In this document: positions 1-5,296 of the stretch, in pieces
Numbering within the stretch: the stretch's first letter is position 1
How the letters are laid out: each line of letters begins with the position of its first letter
From: Omnitrophica WOR_2 bacterium RIFCSPLOWO2_12_FULL_51_24
Lineage (GTDB): Bacteria; Omnitrophota; Gorgyraeia; Pluralincolimonadales; Pluralincolimonadaceae
Direction: 5' to 3'
Assembly (NCBI GenBank): GCA_001805885.1
Contig: MHHC01000062.1
Coordinates: 1 to 8,096, forward strand
DNA length: 8,096 nt
Position numbers and translations under genes: made by a program
Notes under the pieces: generated by a model
What the model was told of the DNA's origin: nothing
Database searches by the model: none
Seen by the model: the letters and a program-made list of their open reading frames with translations, nothing else

Positions 1-1237
1 AGAACTCTATTGAGATACCTGACTGGACCTGATAGACATTGTAATTATATGTGTAGAATTGCTCGTATTTCTGGTTAGATTTTACCCACGAATAGTCAAA
101 ATAAGTGACCCATGAAAGTTCTTTCGTGATAGGATAGGACGCCGATAAGTGCACGGCGTGTTCCCTGTCATGCTGCTTGGAATCAGTATAAGCCCCACCC
201 GCCTCCTTCGCTAATCTTCCCGGGTAATGCCTGTAAAGGAAGGAATATCCCCCGCGCAGCGCGAATTTTTTATCCTTGCCAATGGGATGATAGTACGTGA
301 TATAGGGATACGCCGACACGCTCAAAAAAGTATAGTAGTCCTTCGTGTAGACGTCGTCGTTTAAGATAAGTGTACCACGGGAATCGTAGAGGTCAAGGTT
401 GCTGTGATTATAGGTCAGATTTCCGTCGCCGGATAATACCCATCTGTCGCTTCCTAATACGGGGATGTCGAAACCCATATTGTTTGCCAGCACATAATCT
501 TTTCTTTTAGAGTCGCCATCCAGCGTCCCGTCTTCAGTTATAAGTTTCTTATCCGTAAAGAATTTGAGCAGGAGCGAGGGCTTGATATCCCAGCTTAAGC
601 CTTTCTTGGATATCTCGTCGAATCCCCAGGAGAGTTTTATGCCGTCAAAATCCTTCTCATCTACCTCGGGAGCGGTCACCGACGCAAGTGAAATGAGCGA
701 CTTATAGTTCGGATACGTCCTCCTGAAATACTGGAATCCCCAGCCGTATTCGTGCTGCTGCGATTCGGCTACGGACAACGACTGGCGGAGGTCGAACGAG
801 AACCCGAAATCGCGGTAATCGTAGAGGCCCTTCCCGAACTTCTCGTCCTGCGTCTCATTAAGGAAGCTCCAGGTAGCGATACCGGTAAATCTGCTTACCC
901 ACTCCCTGGAATGCCTGGTCCTCAAAGCTACTGAGGCGTTATGGAGCTGCCAGTCATTATAAAATCTTCCGCCTTCTTCCTGCGTTATGTACTGGCGCAT
1001 CCGCTCGACTATCCCGCTATATAAGGGAATGAGGTGCTGGGTATCGTTTAACTTGACCGCCGGCGCGTAAGAGCCGGAAAAGTTATAGCCCCACAAGCCG
1101 TCGCTCTTGTCCGAATCGGAATAGCCGCCCAGCATCTGGAAGTTGCCTATAGGGGTGATCTTTTTCTGCTCGGCGTTGCATAATTGTGATATTGCGGTAA
1201 AAACGGTTAAGATTGCGATAATCTTTAGTTTTTTCAT
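1..1237 (-). CDS. Putative outer-membrane beta-barrel protein, unrecognised family (stop codon off the left edge)
   Basis: The frame is open from ATG at 1237-1235 down to base 1, giving 412 residues; the next codon begins with T and is probably the stop. Residues 1-22 look like a type I signal peptide: MKKLK, a hydrophobic stretch, then a C-N-A cleavage site before Glu23. Cys20 has no proper lipobox, so a lipoprotein is unlikely. The mature part is rich in Tyr, Trp and Phe, with alternating polar and hydrophobic stretches separated by charged turns, and it ends in the pattern SGISIEF. A terminal Phe after alternating hydrophobic residues is the usual BAM recognition signal of outer-membrane barrels. 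There is no Shine-Dalgarno before the start; a good promoter sits so close that the mRNA may be nearly leaderless. The only upstream in-frame alternative (TTG at 1276-1274) would bury the signal peptide. I do not recognise the family, and transport, adhesion or polysaccharide-export roles are all open. The barrel assignment is inferred from composition and the two termini. Confidence 0.82.
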   Translation of the reverse strand, partial: MKKLKIIAILTVFTAISQLCNAEQKKITPIGNFQMLGGYSDSDKSDGLWGYNFSGSYAPAVKLNDTQHLIPLYSGIVERMRQYITQEEGGRFYNDWQLHNASVALRTRHSREWVSRFTGIATWSFLNETQDEKFGKGLYDYRDFGFSFDLRQSLSVAESQQHEYGWGFQYFRRTYPNYKSLISLASVTAPEVDEKDFDGIKLSWGFDEISKKGLSWDIKPSLLLKFFTDKKLITEDGTLDGDSKRKDYVLANNMGFDIPVLGSDRWVLSGDGNLTYNHSNLDLYDSRGTLILNDDVYTKDYYTFLSVSAYPYITYYHPIGKDKKFALRGGYSFLYRHYPGRLAKEAGGAYTDSKQHDREHAVHLSASYPITKELSWVTYFDYSWVKSNQKYEQFYTYNYNVYQVQSGISIEF

Positions 1238-1247
1238 CTTGAAGCAG

Positions 1248-1276
1248 ATGATATCAGAAAATACAAAAGTTGTCAA
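1248..1276 (-). promoter_or_regulatory. Sigma70-like promoter of the outer-membrane protein gene
   Basis: On the minus strand a perfect -35 box TTGACA (1276-1271) is followed by a 17-base spacer and a -10 box TATCAT (1253-1248, five of six consensus bases). Transcription would start near 1241, only about four bases before the ATG at 1237, which fits the absence of a ribosome binding site. The -35 box lies in an imperfect dyad with the divergent -35 box: GTCAACCG (1272-1279) against CGG-A-TTGAC (1287-1295). A regulator bound there could control both directions, but that is speculation. Confidence 0.6.
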
Positions 1277-1290
1277 CCGACTTTAGCGGA

Positions 1291-1319
1291 TTGACCGTTT
1301 GCGCATTTTATGATAAACT
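1291..1319 (+). promoter_or_regulatory. Probable promoter of the small membrane protein gene
   Basis: TTGACC (1291-1296) is followed by a 17-base spacer and TAAACT (1314-1319, four of six consensus bases). Transcription would start near 1326, leaving a short leader that contains the GAGGGGGG ribosome binding site (1331-1338). A TATGAT at 1309-1314 is a better -10 match, but it is only 12 bases from this -35 box. Confidence 0.4.
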
Positions 1320-1343
1320 TTCAATCAAAAGAGGGGGGATAAA

Positions 1344-1646
1344 ATGGAAAAACAGAATCCCGGAATGGCCGCGGTCTTGTCTTTCGTTTTCAACGGGTTG
1401 GGCCAGATCTATAACGGGCAGATCGCAAAAGGCCTCGTGATAATGCTCGTCTCCTCGATCGCGATGATGGTCATGCTGATCGGCGCCGTATTCCTCGGGC
1501 ATTTTATTATTACCGGATTCCTGTATCGGGTCGAGTTCCTGGCCGGCGCAATTATGATGTTCATCGGGGTGTCGGTTATCATCGTCCTCGGCATCTACAA
1601 TATATACGACGCCTATTACACCGCACAGAATAACCTCGACAAATAA
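1344..1646 (+). CDS. Small TM2-like integral membrane protein
   Basis: This 100-residue protein has the layout of TM2-domain-type small membrane proteins. A short N-terminal hydrophobic segment (about 8-17) is followed by N-G-L-G-Q-I-Y-N-G-Q-x-x-K-G (17-30), which resembles the conserved P-G-x-G-x-x-Y-x-G-x-x-x-x-G element of the family with Asn in place of Pro. Two membrane segments follow, at about 30-53 and 64-84, and then a polar tail with IYDAYYTAQ (87-95). No catalytic residues are visible; proteins of this type are usually of unknown function in the inner membrane. The ATG is supported by a strong purine-rich site, GAGGGGGG, five bases upstream. It is transcribed away from the barrel gene and ends 114 bases before trpB, with its own likely promoter, so it is probably monocistronic. 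That it is a membrane protein is clear; the TM2 family label is tentative. Confidence 0.8.
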   Translation: MEKQNPGMAAVLSFVFNGLGQIYNGQIAKGLVIMLVSSIAMMVMLIGAVFLGHFIITGFLYRVEFLAGAIMMFIGVSVIIVLGIYNIYDAYYTAQNNLDK

Positions 1647-1652
1647 AAGATA

Positions 1653-1679
1653 GATTCCCGCTTCCGCAGGAATGACAAT
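1653..1679. repeat. Palindromic repeat, imperfect copy 1 (ATTCCC-N8-GGGAAT type)
   Basis: The arms ATTCCCGC (1654-1661) and GCAGGAAT (1666-1673) flank a 4-base loop, with one mismatch in the stem. The surrounding 27 bases match 24 of 27 bases of the element at 2937-2963, including the trailing GACAAT. The pattern is that of the dispersed repeat known in Neisseria as dRS3, and similar elements are common in many bacteria. It starts six bases after the stop codon of the small membrane protein gene. No T-tract follows, so it is not a standard intrinsic terminator. Confidence 0.75.
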
Positions 1680-1696
1680 CCCGCCTCTAATATAAA

Positions 1697-1725
1697 TTGA
1701 CTACACTTTGACTCTGTGCTAATAT
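1697..1725 (+). promoter_or_regulatory. Probable promoter of the trpB-trpA-manC-ruvX-M16 run
   Basis: TTGACT (1697-1702) is followed by a 17-base spacer and TAATAT (1720-1725). Transcription would start near 1732, leaving a leader of about 29 bases before the GTG start of trpB. That is too short for a leader peptide or attenuator, so classical trp attenuation is not supported here. A second TTGACT at 1708-1713 has no good -10 partner. Confidence 0.45.
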
Positions 1726-1744
1726 TTAAGTTTACCTACTTAAA
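1725..1744. promoter_or_regulatory. Inverted repeat at the trpB promoter, possible operator
   Basis: The arms TTTAAGT (1725-1731) and ACTTAAA (1738-1744) are perfect inverse complements with a 6-base spacer. They touch the predicted -10 box and cover the predicted transcription start. The placement would suit a repressor operator. It does not resemble the E. coli TrpR box, and the AT-rich arms could arise by chance. Confidence 0.3.
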
Positions 1745-1760
1745 ATAAAGGGGTTATGAC

Positions 1761-2978
1761 GTGAGACTGCCAGACAAAAAAGGCCATTTCGGCGTCTTCG
1801 GGGGCAAATATATCCCCGAGACGCTTATGGTAGCGCTCGACGAGCTAGAGCGTGAATATAAGGCCGCAAAAAAAGACAGAAAGTTCAAAACACAGCTGGA
1901 CTATTACCTTTCGGACTTCGCCGGAAGGCCCAGCATACTTTATTATGCGGAGCGCCTGACTAAAAGACTGAAGGGCCCTAAGATATACCTCAAGCGTGAG
2001 GACCTGCTGCATACAGGTTCGCACAAGATAAACAATACATTGGGGCAGGGGCTTTTAACGGTGAGGATGGGCAAAAAGCGCATAATCGCCGAGACCGGCG
2101 CCGGTCAGCATGGCGTCGCGACCGCGACCGTCGCGGCATTGTTCGGCCTTGAGTGCGAGATATTCATGGGCGAGGAGGATATAGAAAGGCAGGCGTTAAA
2201 CGTATTCAGGATGCGCCTGCTCGGCTCGAAGGTGACGCCTGTAACGAGCGGGAGCAAGACCTTAAAAGACGCGATGAACGAGGCGATGCGCGATTGGGTC
2301 ACGAATGTCAGGACGACCCATTATTGCATAGGCTCGGTCGCGGGTCCGCATCCTTTCCCGATGATGGTCCGTGACTTCCAAACCGTAATAGGGAAAGAGG
2401 CGAAGCGGCAGATACTTAAGTCGGAAGGCAGGCTTCCGGATTATCTCCTCGCATGCGTCGGAGGCGGATCGAATTCGATGGGCCTGTTCTACCCCTTCTT
2501 TAACGACAAAAAAGTGAAATTCATAGGCGTCGAGGCCGCCGGACGCGGCTTATCGACCGGCCTGCACGCCGCGACCCTTGAAAAAGGGGAGATAGGCGTT
2601 CTACACGGAAGCAAAAGTTATCTACTGCAGGATAAGTCCGGGCAGGTCAAGATCGCGCACTCCATATCCGCGGGACTGGACTATCCCGGCGTGGGGCCGG
2701 AACACGCGTATTTTAAATCCATCGGCCGCGCGAAATACGTATCGGTGACGGATGATGAGGCGCTGGACGCCTTCCAGCTGTTATCGGAGGTAGAAGGCAT
2801 AATCCCCGCGCTCGAGTCAGCGCACGCGATCGCTTACCTGGCGAAAAACGCCAGAAAACATAAAAAGGCCGATATTGTGATCGTATGCCTCTCGGGAAGA
2901 GGGGATAAAGACGTTGATATGGTTTCAAAGATACTGGATTCCCGCCTGCGCGGGAATGACAATAAAAGAACGCAATGA
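1761..2978 (+). CDS. trpB: Tryptophan synthase beta chain
   Basis: TrpB condenses indole with L-serine to give L-tryptophan, using pyridoxal phosphate, in the cytoplasmic alpha2-beta2 complex with TrpA. The 405-residue protein has the full TrpB1 signature: FGGKYIPETL (13-22), HTGSHKINN (84-92) with the PLP Schiff-base lysine Lys89, the catalytic glutamate in ETGAGQHG (Glu111), the phosphate-binding loop GGGSN (234-238) and CLSGRGDKD (376-384) with the ring-contacting serine Ser378. The start is GTG, with AAGGGG (1748-1753) seven bases upstream. An out-of-frame ATG-ACG-TGA minigene (1756-1764) overlaps this start. Family homology ends near residue 391; the last 14 residues, reading roughly DSRLRGNDNKRTQ, are largely encoded by a palindromic repeat (2937-2963) and look like an acquired tail. 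The stop overlaps the trpA start in an ATGA motif, so the two genes are probably translationally coupled. There is a single tryptophan, in line with the low Trp content usual for Trp-synthesis enzymes. Confidence 0.98.
   Translation: MRLPDKKGHFGVFGGKYIPETLMVALDELEREYKAAKKDRKFKTQLDYYLSDFAGRPSILYYAERLTKRLKGPKIYLKREDLLHTGSHKINNTLGQGLLTVRMGKKRIIAETGAGQHGVATATVAALFGLECEIFMGEEDIERQALNVFRMRLLGSKVTPVTSGSKTLKDAMNEAMRDWVTNVRTTHYCIGSVAGPHPFPMMVRDFQTVIGKEAKRQILKSEGRLPDYLLACVGGGSNSMGLFYPFFNDKKVKFIGVEAAGRGLSTGLHAATLEKGEIGVLHGSKSYLLQDKSGQVKIAHSISAGLDYPGVGPEHAYFKSIGRAKYVSVTDDEALDAFQLLSEVEGIIPALESAHAIAYLAKNARKHKKADIVIVCLSGRGDKDVDMVSKILDSRLRGNDNKRTQ
2937..2963. repeat. Palindromic repeat copy 2, inside the 3' end of trpB
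   Basis: The arms ATTCCCGC (2938-2945) and GCGGGAAT (2950-2957) form a perfect 8-bp stem around CTGC. The core fits ATTCCC-N8-GGGAAT exactly, the pattern called dRS3 in Neisseria. It is 24/27 identical to the copy at 1653-1679. In the trpB frame it encodes SRLRGND, a peptide typical of such repeats when they sit in coding sequence. It ends 12 bases before the trpA ATG, so a hairpin in the mRNA could affect trpB-trpA coupling. Confidence 0.8.
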
Positions 2979-3793
2979 ACAGAATAGATAAAAAATTCAG
3001 GGAATTAAAGAGGCAAAAGAAGAAAGCGTTTATCGCTTTTCTGACAGCCGGCGATTTCGGACTGAAAACGACTAAAAGGCTCGTCCTTGAATTCGACAAA
3101 CGCGGCGTAGATATAATCGAGCTCGGCGTGCCGTTCTCCGATCCGATAGCTGACGGCCCCACTATCCAGGCTTCGTCCGAGCGGGCCTTAAGGCGCGGCA
3201 CAAGGCTTCAGGATATAATTAAAATGGTCGGCGAGTTAAGAAAATTGACCGATATACCGATAGTGCTGATGGGATATTATAATCCCGTCTTGAAATACGG
3301 CATCAAGAAGTTCGTTTCGGATTGCGTAAGGCACGGGGTCGACGGCGTGATTGTCCCCGACCTGCCGCCTGATGAGGCGGATGAATTGACGGCCGCGGCA
3401 AAGAAGACGGGTTTTGCGACGATATTCCTCCTGAGCCCGACGAGCACGGCGGGCAGGATCAGATTGGTCTCTAAGAAGTCGAAAGGTTTTATATATTACG
3501 TCTCGCTTACCGGAATTACCGGCGCGCGCGCTATGCTTCCAAAAGAACTCATCTCGCGCGTCCGCCTGATAAAGAGGTACTCCGATAAGCCCGTCTGCGT
3601 CGGGTTCGGCGTCTCCCGTCCGGAGCAGGTCCGCGAGATAGCCAGGGCCGCTGACGGCATAATCGTCGGTTCCGCGATCGTAAAGGAAATGGAAAAGGGC
3701 GCGAAACGTAAAGACTTCATCAAGCGCGTAGGCGACTACGTCCAAAAATTGACTTCCGCCCTAACGGCGGACAGGGAGGCTTCCCATCAATAA
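2975..3793 (+). CDS. trpA: Tryptophan synthase alpha chain
   Basis: TrpA cleaves indole-3-glycerol phosphate to indole and glyceraldehyde-3-phosphate; the indole is channelled to TrpB. The 272-residue length is normal for this TIM-barrel enzyme. The catalytic pair is visible as Glu49 (IIELGVPFSDP) and Asp60 (IADGPTIQ), the same numbering as in the Salmonella enzyme. Further family features are GYYNP (100-104), PDLPPDE (128-134), the mobile loop 6 region SLTGITGAR (177-185) and the phosphate-binding segments GFGVS (210-214) and GSA (232-234). The protein contains no tryptophan. Its ATG overlaps the trpB stop by four bases and has only a weak AAAAGAA upstream, so translation probably depends on coupling to trpB. 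Its last eight bases overlap the apparent start of manC. About the last 10 residues carry no recognisable family feature. Confidence 0.98.
   Translation: MNRIDKKFRELKRQKKKAFIAFLTAGDFGLKTTKRLVLEFDKRGVDIIELGVPFSDPIADGPTIQASSERALRRGTRLQDIIKMVGELRKLTDIPIVLMGYYNPVLKYGIKKFVSDCVRHGVDGVIVPDLPPDEADELTAAAKKTGFATIFLLSPTSTAGRIRLVSKKSKGFIYYVSLTGITGARAMLPKELISRVRLIKRYSDKPVCVGFGVSRPEQVREIARAADGIIVGSAIVKEMEKGAKRKDFIKRVGDYVQKLTSALTADREASHQ
3774..3779 (+). promoter_or_regulatory. Strong Shine-Dalgarno deciding the non-ATG start of manC
   Basis: GGGAGG lies inside the end of trpA, six bases before ATC at 3786. It is the best ribosome binding site near the N terminus required by homology for manC. The ATG at 3885 has no comparable site at the right distance. 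Confidence 0.6.
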
Positions 3794-4880
3794 GAATATC
3801 TATGCGGTCATAATCGCCGGCGGCAGAGGCGAAAGGTTCTGGCCAAAAAGCAGGGCAAAGACCCCCAAGCAGACGCTTAAGCTCATGGGCAGGCGGTCCC
3901 TTATCCAGGAGACGGTCAGCAGGATAAAATCAATAGTGCCCAATGAGCGGATATATGTGATCACCAACAAGGAGCAATTAGGTTCGATAAGGTCCGACCT
4001 CCCTTCCATAAAGAATATAATCGCTGAGCCGGCGGCCAAAAATACGGCGGCGGCATGCGGCCTTGCCGCAATGATAATAAAAAAAATTGACCCTCAAGCG
4101 ACGATGATAGTCCTTCCGTCCGACCACCTCATAAAGGAAAATGGCAAATTCATAGATGCCCTCATGACCGGGGTCAAGGTCGCCGAAGCCTCGAACGGCC
4201 TTGTTACGATCGGCGTAAAACCGACTTTCCCGGCGACCGGATACGGTTATCTCAGGATAGATACGAGCGGCCAGTTCAGGATAAAGGGGCCCGGCCTGAA
4301 GGCGAAGGTCCACAGGGTCCTGGCGTTCGTGGAAAAACCGAGCCTTCCGAACGCGGTGAAATTCCTCAAAGAGAAAAGATACTACTGGAACAGCGGTATG
4401 TTCATATGGAAGGCGACGAGCATCCTCGATGCCATAAAGGAGAACCTGCCCAGATTATATCTCAGCCTGCAGCTGCTTGAGCCGAGCATAGGCCATTTCA
4501 GTTTTCACGGAAAGCTGAACAGCGTCTATCCTAACCTCGAGGAGATATCCATAGACTATGGCGTCCTCGAAAAAGAGCAGAGGATATTCGCGGTCGAGGG
4601 CAAATTCTACTGGGACGACCTGGGCTCATGGGATTCGCTCGCGCGCCACCTAGTTACCGACAAAGACGGCAATTTCACGATCGGCTCCCACAAGAAAATC
4701 GAGACGAAGGATTCGGTTATAGTCTCCGAACAAGGCATAATCGGGACGATAGGCGTATCTAATATTATAGTCGTCCGCGAAGGCGATTGTGTCCTCGTCT
4801 GCAGCCGTGACAGGGCACAGGACGTAAAGAGGCTGGTCGGGCTCATGAAAGAGAAGAAGGAACTGAAGAGATACCTATGA
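3786..4880 (+). CDS. manC: Mannose-1-phosphate guanylyltransferase, apparent ATC start
   Basis: This enzyme makes GDP-mannose from mannose-1-phosphate and GTP, supplying mannose-derived units for polysaccharide, LPS or glycoprotein synthesis. Taking ATC 3786 as the start gives 364 residues, the size of the single-domain guanylyltransferase without the C-terminal isomerase cupin. The nucleotidyltransferase signature GGRGERFWPKSR is at 12-23, then TPKQ (26-29), EPAAKNTA (81-88), LPSDH (110-114), TGYGYL (151-156), FVEKP (181-185), WNSGMF (201-206), SIDYGVLEK (255-263) and WDDLGSW (276-282). The frame is open from 3765 but has no ATG, GTG, TTG or CTG before 3885, and starting at 3885 would delete the essential signature. 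ATC at 3786 follows GGGAGG by six bases and would give the natural-looking N terminus (M)NKNIYAVIIAGG. It overlaps trpA by eight bases. A substitution from ATG, genuine or a sequencing error, is the simplest explanation. The downstream phosphohexomutase may supply its substrate. Confidence 0.93.
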   Translation: MNKNIYAVIIAGGRGERFWPKSRAKTPKQTLKLMGRRSLIQETVSRIKSIVPNERIYVITNKEQLGSIRSDLPSIKNIIAEPAAKNTAAACGLAAMIIKKIDPQATMIVLPSDHLIKENGKFIDALMTGVKVAEASNGLVTIGVKPTFPATGYGYLRIDTSGQFRIKGPGLKAKVHRVLAFVEKPSLPNAVKFLKEKRYYWNSGMFIWKATSILDAIKENLPRLYLSLQLLEPSIGHFSFHGKLNSVYPNLEEISIDYGVLEKEQRIFAVEGKFYWDDLGSWDSLARHLVTDKDGNFTIGSHKKIETKDSVIVSEQGIIGTIGVSNIIVVREGDCVLVCSRDRAQDVKRLVGLMKEKKELKRYL

Positions 4881-5296
4881 GGGTATTGGCGCTGGACACA
4901 GGCGAGAAGCGCATAGGGGTAGCGGTAAGCGACCCGCTTGGCATAATCGCGCAGGGCGTGACAGTCATCACGAGAAAAGATCCGGAAACCGACTTAAACG
5001 AGATAAAAAGGATCATCGAAGAATATAAGGCCGATTCGATAGTCATCGGGATGCCGGTAAATATGGACGGGACAAAAGGCAAGAGCGCTGAAAAAGTGAA
5101 CGAATTCGTAGAGATCCTCAAGGGCCGGCTGTCCATACCGGTTTATACATACGACGAGAGGCTTTCTACCAAAGAAAGTGAAAAATTTTTGATATCCGCC
5201 GACGTATCGAGAAAGAAGAGGAAACAGGTAATAGACAAGATGGCCGCGCAGCTCATACTTGAATCATATCTCGAAAGGTTGAAGCATAATGTATGA
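4877..5296 (+). CDS. ruvX: RuvX/YqgF-type pre-16S rRNA nuclease
   Basis: RuvX/YqgF is a cytoplasmic RNase H-fold nuclease that processes the 5' end of 16S rRNA precursors and was first proposed as a Holliday junction resolvase. The 139-residue length is standard. The acidic active site is visible: Asp7 in LALDTGEKRIGVAVSD (4-19), Glu94 in YDERLST (92-98) and Asp120 in DKMAAQLILESYL (120-132). The conserved VIGMPVNMDGT (56-66) lies between them. The ATG overlaps the manC stop in ATGA, with a weak GAAGAG upstream, which suggests translational coupling. Its own stop overlaps the next gene by eight bases. Confidence 0.97.
   Translation: MRVLALDTGEKRIGVAVSDPLGIIAQGVTVITRKDPETDLNEIKRIIEEYKADSIVIGMPVNMDGTKGKSAEKVNEFVEILKGRLSIPVYTYDERLSTKESEKFLISADVSRKKRKQVIDKMAAQLILESYLERLKHNV

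Noticed and set aside
752..934. 60-codon plus-strand open frame
   Set aside because: It lies antisense within the barrel gene, with no ribosome binding site or recognisable protein feature.
1654..1673. Intrinsic terminator after the small membrane protein gene
   Set aside because: The hairpin has a mismatch and is followed by GACAATCC, not a T-run; its near-identity to the copy in trpB marks it as a repeat.
1726..1760. trp attenuator or leader peptide
   Set aside because: The predicted leader is only about 29 bases and has no Trp-codon run or alternative hairpins.
2713..3201. 162-codon minus-strand open frame across the trpB-trpA junction
   Set aside because: It is antisense to two well-supported enzymes; its CHSRAGGNP stretch is only the reverse reading of the palindromic repeat.
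3236..3745. 169-codon minus-strand open frame inside trpA
   Set aside because: It is a shadow of trpA, whose family motifs are complete; the antisense product has no recognisable domain.
3885..4880. manC starting at the first ATG (331 residues)
   Set aside because: It would remove the GGRGERFWPKSR signature, which is encoded in the same open frame directly upstream; the gene must begin before 3820.
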